Positions 29,322 through 42,207 of a stretch of 50,000 bases of DNA are shown here, piece by piece. The number at the start of each line of letters is the position of its first letter. Position 1 is the stretch's first letter. Under the pieces are notes generated by a model. That model was given only the letters and a program-made list of their open reading frames with translations, had not been told where the DNA came from and did not search any database. The translations under genes were made by a program, and so were the position numbers. This stretch comes from Glandiceps talaboti (Eukaryota; Hemichordata; Enteropneusta; Spengelidae), in assembly GCF_964340395.1 (NCBI RefSeq), contig NC_135570.1:14702822-14752821 (forward strand), written 5' to 3'.

Positions 29322-29505
29322 TGTATGTATGCATGTATGTATGTATGTATGTATGTATGTATGTATGTATGTATGTATGTATGTATGTATGTATGTATGT
29401 GTGTGTGTGTTTGTATGTATGTATGTATGTATGTATGTATGTATGTATGTATGTATGTATGTATGTATGTGTGTGTGTACGTACATGTGTGCGTGCGTCC
29501 GTGCG

Positions 29506-29544
<39 letters not shown>

Positions 29545-29716
29545 ATAGGTAGGTAGGTAGGTAGGTAGGTAGGTAGGTAGGTAGGCAGGTATACAGGTGG
29601 GCAGGAAAGCAGCGAGGTGAATAAATGGATGGATATATGGATGGATGGATGGATGGATGGATGGATGGATGGATGGATGGATGGATGGATGGATGGATGG
29701 ATGGACGGAAGGATGG
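29322..29716. repeat. Compound microsatellite GTAT, GT, GTAG, GGAT
   Basis: (GTAT)n (29322-29400), a short GT run, (GTAT)n again to about 29470, a GT/GTGC block, (GTAG)n (29547-29584), a short join, then (GGAT)n (about 29626-29716). All long frames across it are repeat artefacts. Confidence 0.95.
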
Positions 29717-30435
29717 TAAGTGAGTATGTAGACAGGCATTTGTGGATGTTGATACTGAATATATCAACCAGTCTTTCTGTGGATGACAACTCTAGTAACT
29801 GTATATTGTGTAACCCAATACCTACATTCAATCTAGTGTACTTTCCCTGCTGACTGTGTATCTCTGTTGTAATAAATAGTTAGAGGCGTAGACATGTGCC
29901 TATTAAAATTAATCAGGTCATATTTTAACCATATGCTGGATGTGCATCACATGATGCAAAGAACACTGCAGTCTCTCTGTACCGTTAGTCAGGAATTCAC
30001 TTTATGAAGGGGATGATGCAACATTCTTTGTGCACAATAGACTTGCTACAAAGACATAAAGGCGTACGCTTTGGAAGTTCTGTTTATTGTGAGAGCGATA
30101 CAATTGGTCTGAGAGTCAAATACTCGGTAAGATTCCTGTTTTAATAATGTTGGCCTCAGTCTTTCTTTCAGAGTCGCTATACCAGTACTGTTTCTTTCAC
30201 GTTTTGACATTTATGTATTTTTTATAAAACTACGAGGTATTGATACCTGTCGTTTCATCGTAAAATTGAAATATTCGACATAAACTTATCGACTAGGATG
30301 TACTCAAAGTCTTGGTTCCCCTACACTCTTCACTTAATAAAACGACGTGACTTCGGCAATCGGACCGCCTGTTAATGTGCAACCCTTGCAGTCACGTTGT
30401 GCATACATTGCTTTTCACGGACGCGACTGCGAGTC
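29717..30435. other. Unique intergenic sequence
   Basis: No supported feature before the first 33-bp array. Confidence 0.5.
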
Positions 30436-31197
30436 CTCTAGGGGAGAATGAGGATATCACATAGAGTCAACTAGATACACATATAAGTAGATCAGCTATG
30501 TTCCCCTGTCTGTGCACTGAGAAGTAGCTAGTACACGAGCTGTGGTAAACTAGGGGAACCTGAGTAGATAAGCTGTGGTCAACTAGGGAAACAAGCGTGG
30601 ATCAGCCATGGTCAACTAGGGGAACATGAGTAGATAAATTGTGGTCAACTAAGGGAACTTGAGTAGATCATCTATGGTCAACTAGGGGAACATGAGTATA
30701 TCAGCTATGGTCAACTAGGGGAACATGAGTAGATCAGCCACGGTCAACTAGGGGAACTGGAGTACATCAGCTATATTCAACTAGCAGAATTGGAGTAGAT
30801 CAGCTATAGTCAATTAGGGGAATACAAGTTGATCAAATCATGGTCAACTACGGGAAAACAACTACATTGTCAAGTGGCCAACTAAGGGGGACATATTTGT
30901 AGATCAGCTCTGGTTTACTAGGGGAACTTGAGTAGATCGGCAAATTTGTCAACAAGGGCAACATGAATAAATCAGCTAAAGTCAACTAGGGGAGCATGGA
31001 TAGATAAACTGCTATCAACTATGGGAACTGGAGTAGATCAGCTATAGTCAACTAGGGGAACTGGAGTAGATCAGCTATAGTCAACTAGGGGAACTGGAGT
31101 AGATTAACTATGGTCAACTAGGGGAACATGAGTAGATTAAGTATGGTCAACTAGGGGAACATGAGTAGATCAGCTGTTATCAACTATGGGAACATGG
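30436..31197. repeat. 33-bp minisatellite, array 1 (diverged)
   Basis: The unit is GTAGATCAGCTATGGTCAAC then TAGGGGAACATGA. This array is the most diverged of the three, with indels and substitutions in most copies. It begins with a degenerate block (CTAGGGGAGAATGAGG) and includes GCACTGAGAAGTAGCTAG near 30515, the same left-flank motif that precedes arrays 2 and 3. Confidence 0.9.
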
Positions 31198-31767
31198 CAT
31201 ATGGGTAGAACCCAAAACAGGGCGTATATTTCCACTCATGTAAAAGAAAACAAAATAATATTCTTCCTTCTTTCAATGAAGAAACCATTATTCTTTTAAT
31301 AGTAATAAATATTGATAAAAGATGACGTCATAACATTTCGACCAATCAACGACGGATTAATTCAAAATATTACTTTGTAATGCTTAGACCATGCACTCTA
31401 GTGGTCTGAGGGTAATGGAAGCATTTTTGTCTCATGTGTCTAATGCTGATCGGTGACTACATAGTCCTTGACTTGTCACTGTGAACGAAATGAATGACTT
31501 GGACACTGAGTAAATATGGCCGTTAATAGTGCCATTCACTTGAAGCAATTATATTTTCTGACCGTACTTAGCGAGGGTAAGACCTCGGGGCAAGGCAAAT
31601 GGAGAGTCGGACATAGAGTGAACAATAAGCAATGACTGGTGCACTGAATGTGTTATGTCAACTAGATTCTTTTCTGAGATTGTATGTTCTTACAAGAAAT
31701 CACAAAGTTTTCAGTTTACCGCTAAAATTATTAAACTGGCCTTTGCACTGAGAAGTAGCTAGTGCAC
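31198..31767. repeat. Long spacer repeat, copy 1
   Basis: About 570 bp between arrays 1 and 2. It shares ordered blocks with the spacer at 32587-33140, including TGCTGATCGGTGACTACAT, GTGAACGAAATGAATGACT, TTTTCTGACCGTAC, GGTGCACTGAATGTGTTAT and GCACTGAGAAGTAGCTAG. This makes it part of a higher-order repeat. No conserved open frame. Confidence 0.85.
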
Positions 31768-32586
31768 AAGCTATGGTCAACTAGAGGAACATGAGTATAA
31801 GCTGTGGTCAACCAGGGGAACATGAGTGAATCAGCTATGGTCAACTAGGGGACCTGAGTAGATCAGTTGTGGTCAACTAGGGGAACATGAGTAGATCAGC
31901 TATGGTCAACTAGGGGAACATGAGTAGATCAGCTATAGTCAACTAGGGGAACATGAATAGATCAGCTATTGTCAACTAGGGGAACATGAGTAGATAATAT
32001 ATTGTCAACTAAGGGAACATGAGTAGATAATATAATGTCAACTAGGGGAACATGAGTAGATCAGCTATGGTCAACTAGGGGAACATGAGTAGATCAGCTA
32101 TGGTCAACTAGGGGAACATGAGTAGATCAGCTATATTCAACTAGGGGAACATGAGTAGATAATCTATGGTCAACTAGGGGAACATGAGTAGATCAATTAT
32201 AGTCAACTAGGGGAACATGAGTAGATCAGCTATTGTCAACTAGGGGAACACGAGTAGATAATCTATGGTCAACTAGGGGAACATGAGTAGATCAACTATA
32301 GTCAACTAGGGGAACATGAGTAGATAATCTATGGTCAACTAGGGGAACATGAGTAGATCAGCTATGGTCAACTAGGGGAACATGAGTAGATCAGCTGTAG
32401 TCAACTTAGGGCAAAATGAGTAAATCAACAAGTGGTCACTTAGGAACACATCTACATCGGTTAGTGGCCAACTATGGGAACATATTTGCACTTAAGCTCT
32501 AGTTTGCTAGGGGAACTTGGCTAAGCCACAACTAAGGGAACTTGAACAGTCAATGGGACATGAGTAGATCAGCTATAGTCAACTAC
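31768..32586. repeat. 33-bp minisatellite, array 2
   Basis: About 25 copies of the same unit. The central copies are nearly identical, with ATCAGCTATGG and ATAATCTATGG variants. The right end decays into degenerate copies. Confidence 0.95.
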
Positions 32587-33140
32587 ATTCTCGCAATTAA
32601 ACCAGAATATATTTTCTACTGATGCAATGAAACAATAATACTCTGGCCTCTTTCACTGAATAAGTCATTAGTAATACATATTCATGAGTAATGACATCAC
32701 CATGATCCGACAGTGAGCTACCTACTAATTCAAACATGCTATTGTAATGGTTTCCCGTGTATGTATCTAATGCTGATCGGTGACTACATATTCCCGACTA
32801 GTTACTGTGAACGAAATGAATGACTTTGGCACTGAGTAAATATGACTGCTAATAGGGCAATTCCCTTGGAGCAATGGTATTTTCTGACCGTACCAAGTGA
32901 GGGTGAGACCTTGGGGCAAGATATATGTAGAGTCGGACAGGGCGTGAACAACAAGCTATGACTGGTGCACTGAATGTGTTATAACAACTAGAGTCTAGAT
33001 TGTAAAACCTTTGTAACGTTACAAACATATAGGAATAACCTATGTTTGAAAGTGTAGTGGGATATAAAGCAAGAAATAACAAAGTTATCGATTTACTGCT
33101 AAAAGTATTACACAGGCATGCGCACTGAGAAGTTGCTGGC
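32587..33140. repeat. Long spacer repeat, copy 2
   Basis: Homologous to 31198-31767, with matching blocks offset by about 1.33 kb. It differs by many substitutions and an insertion near 33000-33060. A 113-codon frame on the minus strand covers part of it, but nothing suggests coding conservation. Confidence 0.85.
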
Positions 33141-33513
33141 TGATCACCTATGATTAGGTAGTGGAACATAACTAGATCAGATTTGGTCAACTAGGGGAAC
33201 TTGAGCAGATCAGCTATGGTCAACTAGGGGAACGTGAGTATATCAGCGATGGTCAACTAGGGGAACATGAGTAGATGAGCTGTGGTCAACTAGGGTAACT
33301 TGAGTAGATCAGCTATAGTCAACTAGGGGAACATGAGTAGATCAGCTATTGTCAACTAGGGGAACACGAGTAGATAATCTATCGTCAACTAGGGGAACAT
33401 GAGTAGATAATCTATGGTCAACTAGGGGAACATGAGTAGATAATCTATGGTCAACTAGGGGAACATGAGTAGATAATCTATGGTCAACTAGGGGAACATG
33501 AGTAGATAAGCTA
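33141..33513. repeat. 33-bp minisatellite, array 3
   Basis: About 11 copies. The last five are almost identical, mostly of the ATAATCTATGG variant. It starts after GCACTGAGAAGTTGCTGG, the diverged left-flank motif. Confidence 0.95.
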
Positions 33514-34617
33514 CTTGCTGTGAACAGAGGGGAAGTATCAGTTATATATGATTCTTATGTTTTCCTCTCTGCATTGGTGGAAAACCCAAGTGTTGTATCA
33601 TTAACTATGTACACAACGCGTCACAATCCTCATATTAGCAATCTGTATTTCATTTACTTAAAGTTCCATTTCAATGATGTATAACTTCTAAGACTTTTAT
33701 GGCATTTAGTGTCACAGATAACAATGTCACTATTTCATTCAACGGAGACAATTTTTTTTCCACGTGCTCAGGCTATAAGTTGATGTCAAACCCGGCGGAA
33801 ATATTAAAAGGAAATGCTCGCCTTTTTCACCTCACCTTTTGAATTTACCTCGATGAATAAAAAGATTTTAACACTTTTTCCGATATATCTGTGTAAATCA
33901 TTAATAAGTTCAAAATTGAAAAATAACGTTTGCTCTCAGAAGTATATCGACGAGTCGCTATGACAAATTGAAAGGAGTGGGAGTCGTTCGATAGATGTCT
34001 ACTCCAAATTGGAGAAAATAAGCACCCAGTCGAGATCGAGGGTATCTTTACAAATATGTATCTGTAAATGTCTAGAAATTGAATATTTCATTACTTAGTA
34101 TATAGTAAGTCCAGGTACCGACTCGACTGGAGACCCGAGTTCTTGAAGACAATGTCGATTTTTATGGGTTTCAAGCGAGTCGTCGCCAAATCGGATTTTT
34201 GATTTATAAGTTATTCAACAAGTTTGACTTGGCTTGATGGACATTAATCTTTTAGTGTTCTTCGTAAAATTCGCTGAATCAAAAGAGTATCATTTTGAAT
34301 ACATAATATAAGAGTACTGTATATAAAATTACCAAAGTTATGTAATGAATAAGTTTTGTATTCGTCCGCCATGATGGTTTAGTAAGGGTGTGCCTCCCTG
34401 GTGCTAAATCTAAGAACTCGAAAAAAGAAGGTATTTTTCAACACCTTGTTGCATTATGGGATGGTTTTTGACCAAGGCCATATGAGCTCTTTTTAGGTCA
34501 ACCTCTCCAAATCTATACCGCCATTCCATTTTAGTCCAACACCCGAAAATGCATGCCCCAACCATATATGGGCATCCTGTGTCGTTGTCGAACGTTTTGA
34601 AACATGTACATGTACAC
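33514..34617. other. Unique intergenic sequence
   Basis: No supported feature. Confidence 0.5.
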
Positions 34618-34674
34618 GGTTTCCCACATATATTTCCCACATATATTTCCCACATATATTTCCCACATATATTT
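34618..34674. repeat. 13-bp tandem repeat, 4 copies
   Basis: TTTCCCACATATA repeated four times with an exact 13-bp step. Confidence 0.9.
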
Positions 34675-34806
34675 CAGCTCGAAAGAGAATATGATGCCCT
34701 GCTGAAATGTACCGGATTATGACTTGTAGTGAACATACGTGAAATGTAGGAGCATATAAATATATAATAATCATGTAAGAATTGCATCATTGGTACTATC
34801 AAATAT

Positions 34807-34849
34807 TCACACACACACATACACACACACACACACACATATATATATA
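34807..34849. repeat. (CA)n then (TA)n microsatellite
   Basis: A short CA run with ATAC interruptions, then ATATATATA, leading straight into the fragment at 34850. Confidence 0.9.
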
Positions 34850-34869
34850 GCAGATTGATACTCACCGAG
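34850..34869 (+). mobile_element. (TA)n-linked unit, 3' fragment (copy D)
   Basis: GCAGATTGATACTCACCGAG is identical to the 3' end of copies A and B and is followed by a 91-bp TA tract. Only the last 20 bases are present. Confidence 0.75.

Positions 34870-34960
<91 letters not shown>
34870..34960. repeat. (TA)n microsatellite between copies D and C
   Basis: About 91 bp of pure TA. The 3' ends of copy D (plus strand) and copy C (minus strand) face each other across it. Confidence 0.95.
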
Positions 34961-35504
<544 letters not shown>

Positions 35505-35566
35505 TACCTGCATTGCGCTGCATAACACTGAGCAACTTAATGTGCTCATCAAAGCTGTAATTGATT

Positions 35567-35672
35567 GCATGCTTCCCTGGTAGTTGAGGAAGTATAAAGA
35601 GTCATTGTGCTGGTATAGGTCCGTGCCATGCCCAGGGGTAATTCTGAGTGTGGGAAAATGCTATACAAAAAA
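35567..35672 (+). mobile_element. Short-element 3' region, degenerate copy
   Basis: Shares ordered blocks with 48443-48560: a CCCTGG/AGGGAAGTTG region, ATAGGTCCGTGCC, CAGGGGTAAT, GAGTGTGGGAAAATGCTATA. Tails of the form GAGTGTGGAAAAGCGCTATATAA are known from many SINEs and their LINE partners. A degenerate SINE-type copy is inferred. Confidence 0.5.
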
Positions 35673-36201
<529 letters not shown>

Positions 36202-36255
36202 TTCAAATAGGTTAGTTGGGGTATCGTGTTTTATATATTTACCCGGTAGGCGAAA

Positions 36256-36306
36256 TTCATACGCTGCTAAAATATGACCGTTCATACGCTGCTAAAATAT
36301 GACCGT
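36256..36306. repeat. 25-bp tandem duplication
   Basis: TTCATACGCTGCTAAAATAT plus GACCG occurs twice in a row. Confidence 0.9.
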
Positions 36307-36692
36307 TCGTTCAACTTTTTCCTTAGAACTTAGATACATTGATAGGTAAACATGGGGATGTTTGTAGGTAAAATAACAACAAAGAAACATACAAGAATGC
36401 ATGAATGTTGGTGGATTATGGGAACATAGTTATAATAATTGAAAATTTCTATTCACAGAATATGTTTCTAAAAGCATTTTTACGTAGAATAGGGCTTTTA
36501 TTTGCAATAGAGATGGGTGTGAAGGAGACCCTACATGTACGTGTTACCAGTCCATCTCAACAGAGTGAAATGTAGGCAATTATTGCAAATGTCGGTACGA
36601 CAGCAACGATCTTCGAAAGAACTCCGTGCGTCATTGGAAGATCCTGTAATCAGGGACTCAGTTGAGTCTGTATGAATAAGTAAGGCCCTTAC
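36307..36692. other. Unique intergenic sequence
   Basis: No supported feature. Confidence 0.5.
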
Positions 36693-36770
36693 GGAAATGA
36701 TTTAGAATTATCAAGTTTAAATGTTTTTAATAGGAAATGATTTAGAATTATCAAGTTTAAATGTGTTTAA
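36693..36770. repeat. 40-bp tandem duplication
   Basis: GGAAATGATTTAGAATTATC plus AAGTTTAAATGT occurs at 36693 and again at 36733 with one or two differences. Confidence 0.9.
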
Positions 36771-36856
36771 TGATAAACAGAATATTCTTTATTATATATT
36801 ATATATGTATAGTCATTTATTTTGGATTTTTTCACAGGCTTTTCTGCAATGTATTT

Positions 36857-37176
36857 ATCAAAGTGGTACAAGCTGAGTTTATAAGCTTTTTATTCGAGTG
36901 GAAATACTTTCAAAAATTCAATTTAAACCATTCTAGTATATTATTAATGTCGTGCCTTCTATGACGTTACATTTGTATTCTGTACAATTTTTGATACGTA
37001 TAATAAATTACGTCATCGGATCGTTTATACGTCATATCTTAATACCAGGTTTGAGTTCAGCCAATTACAAGTGATGGTTACATACACGTCAGGACGTAGA
37101 ATACTTTGACTAACCTTTACTATGCAGAAAATATTACACCCCAAAAACATATAAACTCAGCTTGTGTCCCTTTAAG
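36857..37176 (-). mobile_element. GGCACAA inverted-repeat element, copy B
   Basis: Inverted ends: AAAGTGGTACAAGCTGAG at 36859 and CTCAGCTTGTGTCCCTTTAA at about 37157-37175. On the minus strand the interior reads AGTATTCTACG, CACTTGTAATTGGCTGAACTC, CCTGGTATTAAGATATGACG, GATCCGATGACGTAATTTAT, in the same order as the copy at 40.44 kb. It is about 320 bp with no ORF. I infer a non-autonomous DNA transposon; no clear target duplication was read. Confidence 0.7.
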
Positions 37177-37639
37177 CGAAAAGAGGGAACACAATTATAT
37201 TTGATTTTACCCGGATATGTAAAAACTGATGATAAAACTATAAAACGATAAAACTAGCCCCCTGTTAAAAGTGTCTTTTCTGTTTTTAGAGTCGCTATTA
37301 AGTATATTTGATAAGAAAATGTCACTAATTATTGATGGTTAACCTAATCATGTTATCGAAAATTGTAAAATTATATTGTTCTTCTGCAATGCTGTATAAA
37401 AACTTCTTGAAGAAAGAAGCTGAGAAATCGTTAGGACAGATCAAACGAAATGTAATGACGTAGATCTGTATTGATTTATCATGAGAAGTTTACTACAACG
37501 AATTGTAAGTTTTTAATGTAGTATGCGCCTTGGAGGAGAAAACCCTTAAACTCATTCTCAGTTAAACTAAAGAAAAACACATCAGGGGTCACGGTGCATA
37601 TTTTCTAAATAGAGCTCAAAATGATATCAAAATTAAGCT
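37177..37639. other. Unique intergenic sequence
   Basis: No supported feature. Confidence 0.5.
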
Positions 37640-37733
37640 ATTTTAGAATCCAATATGGCTGCCATTTTAGAATCCAATATGGCCGCTGAATCCAATATGG
37701 CTGTCATTTTAGAATCCAATATGGCCACTGAAT
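37640..37733. repeat. Short tandem repeat of AATCCAATATGG units
   Basis: Four diverged units of 22-24 bp built on TTTTAGAATCCAATATGGC and a GCCAT or GTCAT join. The ATGGCNGCCAT-like core resembles a YY1 site, but function is only a guess. The minus-strand frame reading AILDSKMAAILDS comes from this repeat. Confidence 0.75.
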
Positions 37734-38430
37734 ACTGTGTTAAAGCTATGGGAATTTTTTTAATTGCCCAACAAATCGAGACAGTGAACCCCGAAACTAT
37801 GTCTCTGTAATTCAAAAGGACCAGGAGCAAGCTTTCATATGGCAAAGTCTGATTTTCTGGAAAATTGTCACCGAGGCTCATCCAAAGTTATCGTTCTATT
37901 ACTGTGCTATACCATCTGAAAGTAAAGTATGGCTAATACAACGCAGTGAAAAAAATGATGTTAACCTGAATGCTGCGTCACTCCGCGGTCATATATAAGT
38001 CTAGATTTTGTCAGTGTTTAAAAGTTGTACCATTTAGTTTGATTTAGCCGTAGAATTATTCAATATACACCATCATGTATCCGTACCTGATCTATACATA
38101 CAACACTGTCCTGTATAAACAAGTGGACTCACTGCAGCTGAGCTGGTTACTTAGATTTGTCCTGGTTTTACATCAAACCTTCATTTTAAAAAAAAATCGA
38201 CAGAGCTACGAAGTTTACGATAACTGTGTGTTGTGAGGAATTTCCTCCCCGGGAACAATCTCCAAGACTCTATGTCGTTAGAACATTTCATATGTATGGA
38301 CGTCTTCTTTAGGGATATATCAGTGTTTATATGTTGATCTCTGACCTAAAGGTGATTTGTTGCGAGGAATATACGTCTTCTATAAGATCATCTCCGTTGG
38401 TGAAAAATCGAAGTTAGTTTGAGTCGTCAG
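37734..38430. other. Unique intergenic sequence
   Basis: No supported feature. Confidence 0.5.
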
Positions 38431-38623
38431 GTTGGCTGGAAATATTACTTGCCCTGAGCAAAATCAACTTGGAGAGCCGGAGCATCGATACTTTCAGGAA
38501 AATCTATCCAAATTCGTCGCGACCGAACTCTATCGAATTCCTAAACCTTCTGCCAGCGTGGCGACTCAGAAGAGCCGCGAGAAGCAAATGTTGTTATGGG
38601 ATTATGTTGTTATTATTATTTAA
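38431..38623 (+). CDS. Candidate coding segment, unknown protein
   Basis: An open frame follows GAGTCGTCAG and encodes a hydrophilic segment containing EPEHRYFQENLSKFVATELY and RIPKPSASVATQKSREKQM, then a hydrophobic end and a stop. GC content is higher than in the surroundings. A second plus-strand frame is also open over much of it, no ATG starts it and no family is recognised. It could be a last exon, a relic of a transposon, or chance. Confidence 0.2.
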
Positions 38624-40076
38624 AGGTTGTGACGTCACAATACAGCTGATTTACTTTTTCATCAAAGTCGTCGGGGTTTTTGTTTCATTGGAATATTGGA
38701 AAATCGTCTACAAATAGCGAAGATGGTACCGATACAAAAAATATCCCTTGTAAGTCGGGTTTATCAAAGTGTCAGAAAAAGAACAACTCACCGCTTTCAG
38801 GTGCCATTTCTTCGCACTGCATTGTGGGTCGTACTCAATACAGTAAGCTACATTCAAGGACAGTATTTCAATCTCTGACTAGGTCTGTATCTTCCTTTTG
38901 TTTGTTCACAATGTTCAAAACGTAATGAATATAAGAGTAAATAAAAAAAATACTAGGATGAAATTTCCGTATTTCAAGATTCGAATCTACAATTCATAAT
39001 TTTCAAGTGAAAGCGAGATATAAAAAGAAATCAGTGAAGTGTCACCCTATTTGTGTTGGACCACAAAGAGTAAATAGTCTGGAATATTTCTATGTATAGG
39101 GTTTTTTTTAAGAGCACCCATTCTAGTGTACAGGAAGGGGATGTGGGTTTGAACCTAAACGTGTCCCTTTTCTCGAGATCTCTCCTTAGTTTTGTCAGAG
39201 ATCAAATTCACAAAATGTCATCTAACACTAAACAAAAACTGTCCAATTGCATAATATGTAATGACTATAATTTGCAATTGTTTCATTTTTATCGAACCAT
39301 GTTTTCTAAGATTACACCTGATCAGTTTGTATAATGGTCTACACTGCTTTGCCTTAAAGGTATACAATACCCTATTTCATTTTTTTTTCTGACACCATTA
39401 TTTGCGAAATTTACTTTGTAAAGCTCTCACTTTTTAGAAGTACAAATTCACACGTATTGTGTAGAAAAGTGTCAAGGGATGCACATAAATAGATTTGAAA
39501 CAAACCGTGCACTGTACTCCACCAGCCATTTTACAGACTTTTGTGGCTGCATTAGGGTGTATGGCCATCACCAAACAAAATTTCACTATTGTAAAAATGG
39601 ATAGGTCCGTTGAACCCGTACTTTTTGCTGGCCTTACTCTTGATTGCAGATATGTTTTAGGAAGGTTAACCTTCGTAAGAGAGTTTAAATGGTTCGTACT
39701 TTGTTGAAGCAAATCGCTTAAATTGTACATAAAATAAATGCCGACAAGAAAAAAATAGAATTTAAACTGCTTTCTGTCGTTTTGGTTTACCTAGGTTCAC
39801 GTTGTGTTTTTTTTTGTGTGTCGAGTATACTTTTGTTGTATATCGTATCCCAAAAGGGTCATTTAACGGACGATAATGTCGCTGATTGAATTTCATTCAA
39901 TTGAATCCTTACGTTTCGCTCTTTACCATCAATAATAGGTTCTCGTCTTTGGCTAAATCTACGAACAGGGATTTAAATTGCTTTGTGTACGATTTCTGCA
40001 CTATCGAATGAAAGTCGCTTTATAAAATCAACTTTAGTTATCAATGAAAGTTCTGTTGTGTAAACTTCAGTCTATG
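38624..40076. other. Unique intergenic sequence
   Basis: Short frames of 60-98 codons on both strands overlap and contradict one another. None is convincing. Confidence 0.45.
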
Positions 40077-40100
40077 TTAATTAATTAATTAATTAATTAA
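40077..40100. repeat. (TTAA)n microsatellite
   Basis: Six units of TTAA. Confidence 0.9.
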
Positions 40101-40443
40101 CTTCATTTAACACCAAGAAACCCTAGTTAGCTACTAATATTTATTGGTGCAAAATAAATTTAAAATTATTAATATAGCTATTAATTCATGTATTTATGTA
40201 ATAGTATTTGTTTAACAATAGACACTGGTTCCTAAATGTCCGTATAGTCTTTTCCCTGGTCGTGCATAAATCCATCTCTAAGTAATAAGTCTGTAGTTTG
40301 TATTTTTATTTGTCACATTATTATGTGGTTCATTCTGTCGTCAAGAAATGTTACCTTATAAAGTCTTTTGTCCTCGCGTGCACAATATTTACATGGGTCA
40401 GTTTTTAATACACTGGCGACAGTAAGATTAGCTATCTTAAATA
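40101..40443. other. Unique intergenic sequence
   Basis: No supported feature. Confidence 0.5.
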
Positions 40444-40808
40444 TTAAAGGGGCACAAACTGAGTTTATATGTTTTTTGGGATGTACCTTTATTGCATATT
40501 AAAGGTACTCACAGTATTCTACTTACTGGTGTATACTTAACAATCACTTGTAATTGACAGAACTCAAACCTGGTATTAGGATATGACGTATAAACGATCC
40601 GATGACGTAATTTATTATACGTATAAAAAAAATGTACAGGATCTCCCTACTATGCAAACAACAGTTCTAGCAATGCCAGAACACAAATTGTAATGTTGCA
40701 GAAGGCATGCATGGACATAAACCCTGTAGTAGAATAGTTTTATGGTCGTTTTTGTAATTATTTTCACATAAGTGGAAAGTTTACCAAGTCAGCTTGTGCC
40801 ACTTTTTT
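40444..40808 (+). mobile_element. GGCACAA inverted-repeat element, copy C
   Basis: The left end TTAAAGGGGCACAAACTGAG faces the right end CAGCTTGTGCCACTTTT. Interior blocks match copies at 14.72 kb and 36.86 kb, notably CCTGGTATTAGGATATGACG, TATAAACGATCCGATGACG and TAATTTATTATACGTAT. It is about 365 bp with no ORF. I infer a MITE-like element, oriented opposite to copy B 3.3 kb upstream. Confidence 0.7.
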
Positions 40809-41985
40809 TCTTAATCCATTTCAAGAAAAAAAGAACAGCACAAAAGGCTACACGTCAGACAAAAACATAACACACGTATTTACAAACCGAACAGAGTGCC
40901 ATTTTAATTGTTCTGGTCTGCCCATCTCTGTTGTCCGTCTCTGTTCTGTCGTGTAGTACGTATACACTTATCCTCTATGCTCTAATGTGATCTTAAGACC
41001 CAACCAATGGGGGGAGGGTTCTGAGGCCTAACAAAAAGAATTTAGTTGTTTATCCTACATTGAACTATTGATCTCGCCCCTTTACTGCAGGATGTCTATA
41101 ATTAAATTTGACACCTTGCGTTGTTTTTGTCTACAATCGTACCATACATGTAGTTGTTCAGTGCAAAGGTAGTTGTCTATGGCACACCTGTCTGTATAGT
41201 TTTGTATTGAATTCTATCATGGGACACCTGCCTGTATAGTTTTGTATTGAATTCTATATGTAAACCACCTTTGGCTCTGAGTTTAGAGCTAATAACTAGT
41301 TACTACAAGACAATGAGGCCACATTAATAATTGATCCTTTTTATAAAGTTTTCAATTTTATCAATATCCATCAAAATATTTCCTTCCCACGAATTCTATT
41401 AGATTTACAGCAGTGCTAACTACATTCTGAAGGTATGACCGCCAGCTAATAATATTTAATAGACTTCTGTGTTTTACTTTTCAAAATGATCGCTGCAGAG
41501 AATTTATTTCATATCGATCATACTGTTGTCTCAGGACGAAAATTGCGTTTTTTAAATGTTTCTTTTAATCTTGCAAAATTCTGGCAAAAAAAAATCCTTT
41601 TCGAGTTTATAAGCCTCTCTTACGTGTTACGTGAATGGTACATCTTGCCCGTAAGGCTAGCCGGTGTGGATCCTGAATATAAACCATGATGAACACGTAC
41701 CAATATGAATTATTCATACGCATTGAAAGTAGTAAGCCTGTATTGACAACCAACTGATATCAATGTATTCACCTACGTGTGTACACTGTCAGTCAGCTGA
41801 TTTCTCTTATCTCATACCTATGATGACTGCGTTCTATAAACAGTCCATTTTCCTTCTGGGCATTATTACATTCTATGCACAGTGCCTTTTTCGTAATTTT
41901 TTCAATGAAGTTTATTTTTTTACATGTGTAACAGCAATGTTTGCATTCTACACACGTACATAGTGCCCTTTCACTTCGTTTTTGT
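40809..41985. other. Unique sequence with one 40-bp duplication
   Basis: A 40-bp tandem duplication lies at 41180-41258 (CCTGTATAGTTTTGTATTGA is in the second copy). A frame at 41486-41689 starts with ATG but has no recognised content. Confidence 0.6.
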
Positions 41986-42072
41986 TTAACTGAATTGCTT
42001 ACCAAAAGTGGCTTTTTAACTGTATTGCTTACCAAAAGTGTTTTTTTAACTGTATTGCTTACCAAAAGTGGT
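41986..42072. repeat. 30-bp tandem repeat, 3 copies
   Basis: TTTAACTGTATTGCTTACCA plus AAAGTG recurs with a 30-bp step. Confidence 0.9.
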
Positions 42073-42111
42073 TGCATTCCACGACATAGTCCTTTCTACG
42101 TAAAACAAGTT

Positions 42112-42207
42112 TTTGTTTGTTTGTTTGTTTGTTTGTTTGTTTGGTTGGTTGCTTGCTTGCTTGCTTGGTTGGTTGGTTGGTTGTTTGGTTGTTTGGTTGG
42201 TTGGTTT
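42112..42207. repeat. (GTTT)n, (TTGG)n and (TTGC)n microsatellite
   Basis: GTTT units change to TTGG, TTGC, then TTGG and GTTTG mixtures. Confidence 0.9.

Noticed and set aside
32849-33190. 113-codon minus-strand frame in spacer copy 2
   Set aside because: It extends into the 33-bp array, and nothing suggests the frame is kept in the homologous spacer.
37633-37881. Minus-strand frame with repeated AILDSKM
   Set aside because: The repeated peptide comes from the short AATCCAATATGG tandem repeat.
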